In this document: positions 27,847 to 35,970 of the stretch, in pieces | Numbering within the stretch: position 1 is the stretch's first letter | Layout of the letters: the number at the start of each line of letters is the position of its first letter | NCBI GenBank assembly: GCA_942486035.1 | Contig: CALNXK010000035.1 | Location: 3,076,001 to 3,140,000, forward strand | Source: Porites lobata | Taxonomy: Eukaryota > Cnidaria > Anthozoa > Scleractinia > Poritidae | Length of the DNA: 64,000 nt | Reading direction: 5' to 3' | Notes under the pieces: model-generated | What the model saw: the letters and a program-made list of their open reading frames with translations, nothing else | What the model was told of the DNA's origin: nothing | The model's database searches: none | Translations under genes and position numbers: made by a program

Positions 27847-30800
27847 ACGGTATCAACTTATAGCTGTTTACCTGCAATAGCCTGTTTGGAACACATGCCG
27901 TGCAAAAAAAGAAGAATCCAGACATTGCTCAACTCGGTAAACCAAAACACACCCCCTTGATCACATAAACAAATATTAACCATAGGGAAGAGTTCCAAGC
28001 CAAGGTCAGGAGCCTAAGTAACAAAAAGACATTGTATCGATAGAAGCCGCTAATTAAAAAGTATCCGCTTCGCACTTCGATAGCCAAAAAAAAAAAATAC
28101 CATAGGGAAGTAAGGTGGATGATAGCCAAAACAAGGCTAATTTAATACCATAGGGAAGAGTTCCAAGCCAAGGTCAGGAGCCTAATAACAATAACCGGCG
28201 CCAACCACGTAGGCTAGCTCTTACTTGTTATTATGACACCTTTTACTGAAGAAAAACAAACAAAAACCCATGGTAGTGTAGTGAATGTTAACTCCAATAT
28301 AAAGTCCTTATCAACTCTTGTTTGTGGTTGTTTTATTTGCAGTCTGCTGAATCTCGATGTGGATGTGTGGGTTCATCTCAACTGTGCGCTTTGGTCACTG
28401 GAAGTTTACGAAACGTTAAACGGCGCTCTCATGAATGTGGATGTAGCTGTTAAAAGAGGAACTGTAACGGTAGGCTAATGACCTGTGATGAAACTATATA
28501 TCTGATGAACTCTTTTCTCTTCACCAAGTGAATTTACCCATGTAAAGTTAATCAGTTTTTTCAAATTGTTTCCTTCTCGCAGAACTGTGTGGTGTGTTTG
28601 AAAAGAGGTGCTACCGTGTCATGTAATCAGAAGATCGGCTTGTCCAAGATTGGCTGTCCAAACAATTTTCACTTTAATTGTGCGATCACTCATGGCTGTG
28701 TGTTCTTCAAGGACAAGGTAAACTTTGTCACAAACCGCGTCGAATTTGCATAATTACAGGACTAAAATAATTTGCTGGTAAAATCTGAACAGTTGGTGTT
28801 GCTTGTTTTTTCAGACGATGTTGTGTCATGAGCACAGACCAGATACCCCTGGAATGACGGATCTGATTCTATCATCTTACGCTGTTTATCGAAAGGTTTA
28901 TGTCAACAGAGACGAGATTCAGCAGATCGCAAGGTTAATAACTTTTTTTCACTTTGTTCCTTTCTTTCGCTGTGTCACGTTTTTGTTGCTAACCACTGAA
29001 CATTTTTCCACCGCCAGTATGTTACGTCACAATCAGGAAACCAACGATAAACCTCAGACGTTACGACTTGGAAGCCTGGTAGTGAGGTCCTTGGGACAGC
29101 TTCTGCCACATCAACTGCAGTCATTTCACAGCAGAGACTCCGTCTATCCGGTAATCTCCCATGCGTGCAGTCGTTTTGTTTAAGTCACTGGTTTCATCCA
29201 AGCTGAGCTGCGCTTAGTGAGCGATATTAGGGATACACGGGTGTCGAAGGCGTTAACCTGTGTATATGTTTTCGCTAGGCATGCATTCCAATGCACACAT
29301 GTATTTTAGAAACTAAATAAGAACATGAGTAACGGATAATACAACCCAGCGTGTAATCTCGGACAGTCCTTTTCTTAGTGATAAACGAGAAACTATAGCT
29401 AAGTTTTATTTCAATTGTCTATTCAAGAACTGTGCAACTCGCTCTCGAAGACCCAGGGACAGCTAAGCAAGACGGGATACTTTAAGATCAACGAAAGAGC
29501 ATTTCGGCACCAAGAAACATTTGAATACTTTCCTTTTGACTCTTTGTCCAATCAGAAGTGATTGGCTGCCTCTGGGTCCCCAAGAATAAACAGAACTATT
29601 CATAAATGTTTCCAGATATGAATGTTCGAGTCGGGCAAAGTTTACAAGCTCTTCTCATGTGGTTTACTTTAAACTTCTACTAATTTAATACACGACATCC
29701 ATTCTTTAAACATCGACGTGACGTCATCTCATTTGTTTTAGAGACAATTTGTCCTTGCAAGGTGCATTTTAAAGTTTTGTTAAATTATTTTTTGAAGACA
29801 CGGTTTTCTTCTTTACTGAATTGTTTCTTGGTGTATCAGGTTGGCTTCAAGACAATCCGTTTCTACTGGAGTATGCACTCTGTGAACCGCCGCTGTAAAT
29901 ATCATTGTATGGTTGAGGATGCAGAGGGTATCCCGAGTTTTACCATCAGAGTGGAGGACGACGAGCAAAAAGAACAACTCATCTTTCGCGGAAAATCGCC
30001 AAGAGGTAAGCAGAGCGTGCTATGAAGAAGTTAGAAGTTACTTGTGTCAGACTTGTGTCAGATAATGCAACTGACACAACGAAATGCAACTTATAACAAC
30101 TTGGAACAAGCACTCTACCTTGTATCAACGATAAAGATTTATTATCATGCCAAAAGTAGTAATAATAGTGATAAAAAAATCAGACAAGGCTAACGGCTTA
30201 ATGCTACCGCCCAATGATAAGATCATTTGAAATACGACAAGGTCTTCATCCAAGCCGGCATGATCTGACCAGTTTTTGTAAAATACCCTGGTTAATGGTC
30301 CCGGCGCCGGGGTTCGAAATTGGGACCTTCCAGTCCACAGATCTACGCTCATCCAACGAGTTAACATGTTATTTTTTCAGTTGCTAGTATACTGAATTCT
30401 CTCCAAGATCCCGTCCGTTTAAGGGATATATACGTTAAAGATGTGTGCGACTGTAATATCCATGTCAGTGTTAAAATGGATGGGTTACATTAAAGGAGTT
30501 ATATATAGTTAGGGACGATTAACAATTTTATTACACTTTGTCGTTTCTTCTCAACAGATGTCTGGCAACAGATTCTCATTCCCATTTTGAAAATAAGGAA
30601 GGAGGCGGGGCTGGTCAACTTGTTCCCAGAATACATCTCAGGAGAGGTAAGTGGAAGAGTTCTTACGTTTCATTACTGATGGGTTAACTACTTGTTGTTC
30701 TTGTATTCTGGTTCAGATCTCGACCTGGCCAGAGGCCCTACCAGAAATTCTCCCTCGCTTGTCCTGAATTTTATCCCTCAACCGTGCTTTTTCTATCCCG

Positions 30801-33800
30801 CCTTTGGGATTTTTAACCTGTTCTTTTGAATTAAACCTGCTGTTTCAATTATTGGTCAACCCCATTAGGTTTGTGCTTTAACATTTTGCAGTGTTGTGGG
30901 AGAGGTCATTTACTGTTATTAATTATTTTGTCTTATTTCACAGGATTTGTTTGGGTTATCAGAGCAATTTGTACTGAGGATTATCGAGTCGGTACGTGTC
31001 TTGGTGGTCGTTCACTACTGCTAGATTCTTAGTTAGTGCCAAGCCTGCTGTGAACCGCTTATTTGTTTTTTCTTGTTTTAGATGCCTGGTGTAGACCAAA
31101 TGCAAGGATACAACATGCGTTATGGCCCGTCACCCATAATGGAGCTGCCGTTAGCGGTAAATCCAACCGGTAGTGCCAGGTCAGAGCCGCTATTGAGAAC
31201 ACATTTCAGGAGTGGAAGGTGTGTGTCACAAGCTTTGTTATTCGTGTTCTGTGCAACTTTATTATGAATATCGTACCCGGCGTCGCTTTTTTTTTGGCCT
31301 CAAGTCTGACCTTTTGAAGACAAAATCGCCAACTCGGCGCTAGATTATAAAGTCGATATAAATAAATAAGTAATACAAAGCTGAGGTAACTTGATTTGTC
31401 GCGCTTCATCGTAACCCTCATCGCACTTCGTACTGTGGGTACTTGGACTGCTAAGGCATTGTGAGACGAGCAAGCTGTCGCTGAATTTTTCCATCCCGTA
31501 ACAGTCTGGCAGGCCAACCGGCAAATGTTGCTTGCCCGCCGGTTGTGCCCATGGGAAAATCTGCGGGAAAGTCGCACCTCTCGCCCTCCCTCTTCAGCGA
31601 GAACTAGTGTATGGCAGGTTATAATCAACGTTTTCATTTTTTTTGTCCACAGAGCTCGCGCCCTTCGGTCTGCTACCAGTTCTGGCACCGCGGTATCCCC
31701 CGCAGCCACGGTCAGTTCCGGAATCGCCGACGAGTCATCTGGTCTGTATCTTAAACAGTTCGTATTCTCCAAAGCTGCGCAATACCGCAAGCTAAAAACC
31801 GAGTGGAAAAACAACGTCTTCTTGGGAAGATCCAACATTCAAGTAAGTGCTTTGATATTCCGAATCGCTGTTAATGAAAGTTTGTTTGCTAGTTTGGGGC
31901 GGATACCTTCACAGAATATAATGCTGGGCCCCTTAGAAAACAAGGGAACTGCTTGCTTATTGGGAGTTATCTTCAAACACAGCAGATCTTCAGTCTAAAT
32001 ATTTTATTCCTCACGGGGGCATTTTCTTGTGAGGGCAAGTTTTAAGATGGTTTGAAATAAAAATCGGCGTAGTAATGTCGCGTCTTTGAATATTAAGTTT
32101 CGTTTGTTTGCAGGGCTTAGGACTTTTTGCGAACAAGGACATGGAAGGGGTGAGTTTAAGATGTTTTTTCGTCATAGCGATTTACGTACTTTGCAGCACT
32201 TGATTTGCGATCCTTATTAGCACCTGTTAACGTGGAAGGAAGGCAACCCTCCCAGAACGTGAAAAGAATGTCTTATGCGCTTTTCACCCAATCACAAGTG
32301 AGACAACTTGAGGACAAGAAAAGTCATCTTGCTCAGTGTAACCAGACAGTCTAGGGTCTAGTGTAGTGTGATCCTCTCGTCAGGGTAACTCGATCTACCT
32401 CGTGTTAACCCGCGGGCAATCCCGGAAAATCTGTGGATACCCTCTTTCCTTGTAAACAGACCATAACACAACTTACACTAGCACACTGTTGTTGTGGCTG
32501 TTTGGTAATAACGACCTTTAGGTTAGTCGTCGAGTACAAGTAAGAGTTAAGAATTTCGAGCTAATTTTATCTCGTGAACTATAACTATATGACAAGCACA
32601 AAAATGAACGTGCAGGATGAGATTGAGGCACACGAATTTGGTTTGACAACGGCTACTTGTGCTAAATCCAATCTTAAGGTCGCTTATGTCGATGTTGTTC
32701 CTTTTTTGGTCGTGTCAACAGGGAAGTATGGTCATCGAGTACATTGGCTCTATCATACGAAACGAAGTGGCCAACAGAAGAGAGCAAATCTACGAGAAGC
32801 AGGTAACGTTTGTGCGAAAACGTTTTTAATTGCAATGTTTGTGAGTGTGTCATTTTGCCGTCAAGATTTTATGGTCGTTGCGCAACTGCTAAATCTCAAA
32901 CTTGAGTTCATGGAAAACTCAGTCAAGAAACTCGCCAAGAAAAAGCAAAAGAATCAAGCGTTTAATGAGTATCTTTATATCTGATACAGACAGGCCTAAA
33001 CTTAACATCCAATCTTCCTAGCCCCCATATCTAAATACCCTATTTTTACTTAATTTCGCGTATATTATTTCGCGGGATTATATTTTTTTGGCCATCTCAA
33101 TTGGGCAACTATGGTTAAAAGGCTTTAAATATCGCGATTCAAACGTTCTCACTCAACTTCGTTTTAGTTTGCAAAAAGTCTGAACTTTTAAAATTTCTCT
33201 CTAAACTTGAACAACAAAAATGCATGTTTAAAAAGGAACTCTTAATACACGAAGAAGCAAAACGTGTATTTGGAAAATTAACTTTAAATGTGTTAACGTT
33301 ATTTCAAAACGGAAGATGCAAAATGAAACTAACCTGCACTGATTTGTGTGTTTGTCGATACATATGCTGTGTATGTTCAGTTGTTATGTTACATGTTAAT
33401 CTTTTTTTTCAGTCATTTTATGGGTATTAAATTTAGCGAGGATTTTTATGCGTACCTTTCATTTCGCGATTTTTTTACAATCAAGGAACGCGAAATTGAA
33501 GACCCTGCGAAAATAAGTACCAGTAAGATATTTGTACCAGTGAGTAGCAATAAGGTATTCGAGCAGGAATGAAAAGATCAAGCTAATGACGAAAGTATAA
33601 GATTCTTGATATTAAACTGAAACCAAGATCTTCTTAAAAGGATTTAGAGTAAGACGCCTTTAATACGACCACTCTCCGCCGGACAGTAAGTTCCCCTTCC
33701 ATTAACGAGGTGATTGAGCAAAAAAAACTGAGTGTTCGTATGCAAGCCCCGCCTGACAAGAACTCCGTTATTACCACCTTTACTATTATTTAGTCCCAAT

Positions 33801-35491
33801 CAAACCAACACTCGGTTTGAAAACCTTCCTCGTTAAAGCGATTGGGTTTTTGTAGTCTGTTGATGGCGGTGTATCAACAGGCTCACACTGCACTACTGAC
33901 GTGTTAAGCAGTCGGCCGCAAGGAAACTTGAGATGGAAATACTGACCAGTTTTTCGTTTTTCTTTGTTTTAGAATCGCGGCGTGTACATGTTTAGAATTG
34001 ACTCTGATGCCGTTATCGATGCGACAATGGCTGGAGGACCAGCGCGATATATTAACCATTCATGTAGTGTAAGTATTCCGCGACAATTCTTACTTGTTCC
34101 CGTGAGGTCAGGCGGTCTTTGCAGTCGCACGTGAAAAGGCGCCGTGTTGGGGGCTTGAAGTTTATAGAAACTAGTACAGCCTTTTGTGGCCTGGCCGCAG
34201 TTGTTCAAAAGGGTCCAGTGGACCACGCAGTTGGTTTCCTTAAGGGTTGATTTCCATTGTCGCGTAATTTTTATGTGCGTACGTGCGTAAAATTTACGTT
34301 AACAAATCAAATAGAGGCAATGCGTGAAAGGTCGCTCGTAAGCGTAAAAGTTGAACCTCGCTCAACGTCTCGTTTAAGTTCAGCACTTTTTATCTTGCGT
34401 TTATTTTATTTACGTGATTACAATTTACGTGCGTTAACGTGTGTAGCTAAAAATGCGTCAGTGGAAATCAACCTTAACACTTATCAGCTCGATAGTGATT
34501 TATCCAGTGGGTATAGTGCTATCCAACGTTTGAACAACCGGGGCCTGGTGCAGCGGAAAGAGGGGTGACGAAGGTCTTTTCGCCCCTCTCTCCCCTCCCC
34601 CCAGTCTTCATCGCATCCTCCTTTGTGTTATGTTCCAACACTGTTAAGTGACAAAATTTGCCTTCATGAATTCTACATTTATTGGTTTGCTGTTTTGCTT
34701 TTTCAGCCAAACTGCGTTGCTGAAGTGGTGACCTTCGAGAAGGAGCAGAAAATTATTATTATTTCCAACAGAAAGGTTGAAAAAGGAGAAGAGGTAAAGT
34801 TCAGTTTATTCCTCAGGAATGAGTATTATGAAAAACCGATTACTGGAATTTCTTCCAAAGTAGCATCTCACTTGTGGACAGCGCTAAACTCTTGATTCGT
34901 GTCCGTATATTGGTCCTCTTTTCTTTCTTTGTACGAGCGGTTTTTACAATCGGGAATTCCAGTTTTTCTCGCTCTTCAAAAACCAGCACCTTGCTACCCA
35001 CTTTAGTGGCTCCAAGTGTTGCAAATTACTGCTAGTTAGGTATTGTAATCTGGTGTGCGTATTATGCGGTGTTTTTTTTTTTGAAAAAAAAAATTTGTTG
35101 TGTTACATCACTTGTCCTTTGGTACCTTTCACAACACCAACAAACTACAAATTTTCAAATTCCAATTCGATCTGGACGTTTAAAAGGTTGTTAAAGGCGT
35201 TCTTGGGAACTGCTGTATTAGGACGGTCGATAAACAAATTACATGGTTTGAACAAGACTGAAGAGCTTTTAAATCTCTTAGGCATCGATCCGGTCAAGAT
35301 AGATTATTCTCTCTTGATCCGGCTTACTACCTCCGCCATGTTTCAACCCGTTCCATATAATATGAAGCCAAAACTTACACATCTTCATTTTCCTACAGCT
35401 CACTTATGACTACAAGTTCGACTTTGAGGATGAAGAAAATAAAATTCCATGCTTGTGTGGTGCTCCTAACTGCCGAAAATGGATGAACTGA
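1..35491 (+). CDS. KMT2C/D: KMT2C/KMT2D-type histone H3K4 methyltransferase, 5'-partial, 34 exons
   Basis: Nuclear enzyme that monomethylates H3K4 at enhancers within a COMPASS-type complex (family knowledge). Exons: 1-47, 1066-1180, 1726-2034, 3283-3801, 3903-4019, 4386-4598, 5050-5231, 6107-6271, 7267-7388, 7981-8627, 12401-12547, 12658-12950, 13612-13745, 14042-14740, 15782-15855, 15990-16037, 17038-21210, 21320-25495, 26684-26797, 27218-27327, 28343-28469, 28583-28717, 28815-28933, 29018-29150, 29840-30005, 30558-30646, 30944-30991, 31082-31218, 31653-31842, 32114-32149, 32722-32802, 33973-34068, 34707-34793, 35399-35491. They sum to 13,941 nt, exactly 4,647 codons including the stop, and every junction is GT-AG and phase-consistent. 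The start codon, and probably the first extended PHD, lie upstream of the window. Domain order and the C-terminal sequence match human KMT2C/D throughout. Residue numbers in the sub-entries count from position 1. Whether it is KMT2C or KMT2D is not decidable; invertebrates usually have one pro-orthologue. Confidence 0.96.
370..431. repeat. Short hairpin with inverted 15-bp arms
   Basis: cccaataactcgaac at 379-393 is perfectly inverted as gttcgagttattggg at 415-429, in the first intron of the KMT2C/D gene. Sequences beginning CAGTCAACTCCC.ATAACTCGAA are, from general knowledge, common in cnidarian DNA-transposon remnants. Related diverged copies may lie at 670-780 (tttgagttatcaagggttcaag). Confidence 0.55.
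1421..1611. repeat. Foldback / MITE-like element
   Basis: caaagatttggtttt at 1421-1435 is inverted at about 1597-1611 (aaaaccaaatctttg). The similarity continues inward through a cagatttgcc/ggccaatctg pair. The centre contains a further inverted pair around agccccttcataagagc and gctctgagagagggtta. No coding capacity. It sits in the intron between exons 1066-1180 and 1726-2034. Confidence 0.65.
2035..3282. other. Intron without recognisable content
   Basis: A 1.25-kb phase-0 intron of the KMT2C/D gene. The part 2076-2260, with GACGACGATG-type runs, looks like degenerate interspersed repeat, but I could not define ends. No ORF here has a domain. Confidence 0.5.
3283..4019 (+). CDS. KMT2C/D acidic linker with AT-hook
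   Basis: Exons 3283-3801 and 3903-4019 encode residues 158-369. The first is acidic and Ser/Asp/Leu-rich, with short DDLL and LDDL runs. The second is basic and contains GKPGRPPSK, an AT-hook core (GRPP flanked by Lys), expected to contact the minor groove of AT-rich DNA. A linker with AT-hook-like motifs between the two PHD clusters fits KMT2 proteins. Both junctions are in phase 0. The upstream intron (2035-3282) carries no coding evidence. Confidence 0.85.
4386..7388 (+). CDS. KMT2C/D exons for PHD cluster 2 (three PHD fingers)
   Basis: Exons 4386-4598, 5050-5231, 6107-6271 and 7267-7388 encode residues 370-596. Visible motifs are MCLCCGSFG then MCSQCGQSYHPYC (first finger), LLCDSCDISYHTYCLDPPL (second), and CPVCKIKY with IQCSHCERWLHGSCDG (third), ending HCLYCRPK. 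Every Cys/His ligand pair expected for C4HC3 fingers is present. In human KMT2D the corresponding cluster includes the finger shown to bind histone H4 (family knowledge). Splice phases 2/2/2/1 are consistent with the next exon at 7981. An inverted-repeat element starts only 8 nt after the donor of exon 5050-5231. Confidence 0.95.
5240..5657. mobile_element. hAT-like non-autonomous inverted-repeat element
   Basis: The left end cagggctgtcaataa (5240-5254) is mirrored by ttttgacagccctg at the right end (5644-5657), typical of hAT-type CAGGG termini. About 418 bp, no transposase, no clean target duplication by eye. It lies 8 nt downstream of the splice donor of exon 5050-5231. Confidence 0.7.
7981..14740 (+). 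CDS. KMT2C/D disordered central linker exons
   Basis: Exons 7981-8627, 12401-12547, 12658-12950, 13612-13745 and 14042-14740 encode residues 597-1236. The first carries basic clusters (ARRRVIKNKVKPKR) and a Gly/Arg-rich stretch with RGRGSGGRRL and RGARG, an RGG-like nucleic-acid-binding pattern. The later exons are Ser/Gln/Pro-rich, with short conserved-looking acidic helices (SLDMLTDDL, EVEEIFAGI). Exon 14042-14740 ends with KLGAMATISPVLYANLEHA. No folded domain is evident. The assignment rests on unbroken phase between the flanking PHD cluster and the HMG-like exons. Small exons could have been missed in the 3.8-kb intron 8628-12400, but none is needed to keep frame. Confidence 0.88.
8628..12400. 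other. Large intron of the KMT2C/D gene
   Basis: A 3.8-kb phase-0 intron. It contains the 1.08-kb inverted-repeat element at 9388-10467. Otherwise no coding signal was found. A candidate internal exon at about 11169-11270 has plausible splice sites but the wrong phase. Confidence 0.55.
9388..10467. mobile_element. hAT-like non-autonomous element with 5-bp target duplication
   Basis: cagggctcaaaata at 9388-9401 and tattttgagccttg at 10454-10467 form imperfect terminal inverted repeats (one mismatch), flanked by ATATA on both sides (9383-9387 and 10468-10472). Subterminal palindromes built on GGCCGGTCA/TGACCGG occur at both ends (about 9462-9484 and 10420-10440). The 1,080-bp interior encodes no transposase; its small ORFs on both strands have no recognisable domain. 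Confidence 0.75.
13208..13504. repeat. Palindromic element with paired tRNA-like sequences
   Basis: The outer arms (caaatgaagaatgatcct at 13208-13225 and its imperfect inverse at 13487-13504) enclose two tRNA-like sequences in head-to-head orientation. The minus copy is at about 13279-13350 and the plus copy at about 13361-13434. Each has an A-box (TAGCTCAGTTGG or TAGCTTAGTTGG) and a B-box-like GGTCAC.GGTT.AAATCC. The acceptor halves TTCAT and TGAAG can pair, and the anticodon loop of the plus copy would be GGT (threonine-like). Box mismatches and the palindromic setting suggest a repeat, not functional tRNA genes. Confidence 0.65.
15782..16037 (+). CDS. KMT2C/D HMG-like segment
   Basis: Two short exons, 15782-15855 and 15990-16037, encode residues 1237-1277. 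The sequence is EWANRYRAIARLWRKLS, then DPYRLKARDNRVRLKD. The pattern of a Trp-anchored helix followed by a KARDNR helix corresponds to the HMG-box-like region of vertebrate KMT2C/D. It is short for a full HMG box, so only the C-terminal helices may be recognisable. The acceptor of the second exon follows a long T tract. The following 1-kb intron holds an 84-bp inverted-repeat element at 16126-16209. Confidence 0.85.
16126..16209. repeat. 84-bp MITE-like element
   Basis: tagcctgttcacagac at 16126-16141 is inverted as gtctgtgtacaggcta at 16194-16209 (one mismatch). No coding capacity; located in the intron after the HMG-like exons. Confidence 0.65.
17038..21210 (+). CDS. KMT2C/D giant Gln/Pro-rich exon 1
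   Basis: One uninterrupted 4,173-nt exon encodes residues 1278-2668. It begins after the acceptor ttcccag at 17031-17037; the ATG at 17020 is in intron sequence and is not a start. Composition is dominated by Gln, Pro, Ser, Asp and Glu. Landmarks are a highly basic coiled-coil-like stretch rich in Lys, Arg, Glu and Gln at about 17510-17760, a proline run at about 18800-18834, and a run of 15 Gln encoded by mixed CAG/CAA at 19231-19275. Vertebrate KMT2C/D have comparable Gln-rich segments encoded by very large exons. The mixed codons argue against an unstable pure CAG repeat. Confidence 0.95.
21320..25495 (+). CDS. KMT2C/D giant exon 2, pre-ePHD region
   Basis: A 4,176-nt exon encodes residues 2669-4060. 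It includes Gln-rich and basic segments and an LXXLL pattern (LERLL at 22604-22618), the nuclear-receptor-box motif known from KMT2D; a receptor contact is inference only. A long Arg/Lys/Glu/Gln helix lies at about 23650-23800. Then comes a block with conserved PPTPPSSLPPSPG, and a Cys-rich segment with YCRHCDVLIIG and DIFCSEACLKQYFA, both matching the region just before the second extended PHD in KMT2D. The donor is accag/gttagt. Reading-through into the intron gives 98 unrelated residues before a stop. Confidence 0.95.
26214..26439. repeat. 226-bp near-perfect palindrome (MITE-like)
   Basis: 113-bp arms centred between 26326 and 26327 (ctcaga/tctgag). They begin TGTAGCCTGAG and end CTCAGGCTACA, with only two arm mismatches spotted (near 26311 and 26342). 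There is essentially no loop. It lies in the intron between exons 21320-25495 and 26684-26797 of the KMT2C/D gene. Ends of the TGTAGCCTG type are frequent in small elements of marine invertebrates (general knowledge). Confidence 0.85.
26684..28717 (+). CDS. KMT2C/D extended PHD (ePHD2) exons
   Basis: Exons 26684-26797, 27218-27327, 28343-28469 and 28583-28717 encode residues 4061-4222. The first is basic (CKRQRRLQWKRWQQ). Then follow SCTLCGETGDG, the highly conserved RLLNLDVDVWVHLNCALWS, and CVVCLKRGATVSCNQ, leading to NNFHFNCAITHGCVFFKDK. This is the C2HC-pre-PHD plus atypical PHD unit found immediately before FYRN in KMT2 enzymes. The final Cys/His ligands (MLCHEHRPD) are encoded by the next exon at 28815. 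Introns around this block carry a palindrome (26214-26439), a TTA microsatellite and short direct repeats. Confidence 0.96.
27792..27844. repeat. (TTA)n microsatellite
   Basis: About 16 consecutive ATT/TTA units with one GTT variant, in an intron of the KMT2C/D gene. Confidence 0.9.
27979..28185. repeat. Pair of 39-bp direct repeats
   Basis: A 39-bp sequence beginning accatagggaagagttcc is repeated identically at 27979-28017 and 28147-28185. A truncated third start lies at 28099-28110. The spacer contains a poly(A) stretch. The family is unknown to me. Confidence 0.8.
28815..31842 (+). CDS. KMT2C/D FYRN-FYRC module and Win motif
   Basis: Exons 28815-28933, 29018-29150, 29840-30005, 30558-30646, 30944-30991, 31082-31218 and 31653-31842 encode residues 4223-4516. 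The sequence reads ...HEHRPDTPG, AVYRKVYVNRDEIQQIA, the FYRN block LRLGSLVVRSLGQLLPHQLQ to FYWSMHSVNRRCKYHC, and the FYRC block SPRDVWQQILIPI to NMRYGPSPIMELPLAVNPTG. The Win core ARSE at 31175-31186 is the WDR5-contacting motif of KMT2 proteins. The last exon leads into the SET domain with KQFVFSKAAQYRKLKTEWK. FYRN and FYRC fold together into one alpha+beta module in this family. Confidence 0.96.
30285..30372 (-). repeat. tRNA-like head of a SINE
   Basis: On the minus strand, TAACTCGTTGGATGAGC (A-box-like) is followed by GATCTGTGGACTGGAAGGTC and a B-box-like GGTCCCAATTTCGAACCCC. This is a typical tRNA-derived promoter module. The body continues into 30145-30284. Box changes suggest a decayed copy. 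Confidence 0.5.
32114..35491 (+). CDS. KMT2C/D SET and post-SET exons, C-terminus
   Basis: Exons 32114-32149, 32722-32802, 33973-34068, 34707-34793 and 35399-35491 encode residues 4517-4646. The SET domain starts in the preceding exon at NIQGLGLFANKDM. Landmarks are VIEYIGSIIRNEVANRREQ, the S-adenosylmethionine pocket and pseudoknot residues GGPARYINHSCSPNCVAEVV, the catalytic tyrosine in EELTYDYKFDFED, and the zinc-binding post-SET CLCGAPNCRKWMN followed by TGA at 35489-35491. All catalytic landmarks are intact and the C-terminus is nearly identical to human KMT2C, so the enzyme should be active. Confidence 0.97.
33035..33545. repeat. Possible AT-rich inverted-repeat element
   Basis: The intron segment between exons 32722-32802 and 33973-34068 holds tttttacttaatttcgcg near its left and cgcgaaattgaag...cgaaaataagtacc near its right, a loose inverted relationship around CGCGAAAT words. 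Ends are not sharp. Confidence 0.35.
34244..34473. mobile_element. TTAA-flanked MITE (copy 1)
   Basis: gggttgatttcca at 34244-34256 is inverted at the right end (tggaaatcaacc at 34462-34473). The element is flanked by TTAA at 34240-34243 and 34474-34477, the target-duplication signature of piggyBac/Kolobok-type elements. The 230-bp interior is rich in ACGTGCGTAA/TTTACG words and non-coding. It lies between two SET-coding exons. A second copy enters the window at 63894. Confidence 0.8.
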
Positions 35492-35970
35492 GGAACTGAA
35501 TGTGGAGCAATTTTCATCGAAATTTATTTAATCGTTATTTATTTAACGTGAATGTTCTACAACTTTTGGCAGGTACAAATCCAGAATTTTCTTTATACAC
35601 ATAAGGACAGCGGAAAATATAATATTGTATGATATATAATTAATCATGTTTTAGTTCGCTTTTTCAATTCGCAGAAGTGAATTTGTCATGTCAGACATTT
35701 CATGCCGGAATAGCTATATGCCATCCGAAATACGGGAATCGCTAGGTTTGTTTGTTTTTTTTTCCCCTGTGCATTTTTGTTTATTTAGGTTCACAGTCAA
35801 AAGTCCGAATAATCCCAAATCGATCCATAATTTTTACAAATTTTACACGCCCTTGTAATATTAAGTGCGTGGCTCATCAAATGTAGTGTATATACTAATG
35901 CTTTATTGCTTGAAGTGAGGTTTTATCATTGAATATGGAGAATAAATAAAATTTGCTTAGAGAGAGTATT
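35492..35970 (+). other. Probable 3' UTR and poly(A) signal of the KMT2C/D gene
   Basis: AT-rich non-coding sequence directly after the stop codon. Overlapping AATAAA hexamers lie at 35941-35950, followed by a GT-rich stretch at about 35970-35990. This is the arrangement of a vertebrate/cnidarian-type cleavage and polyadenylation site. Earlier weaker signals may also be used. Confidence 0.6.
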
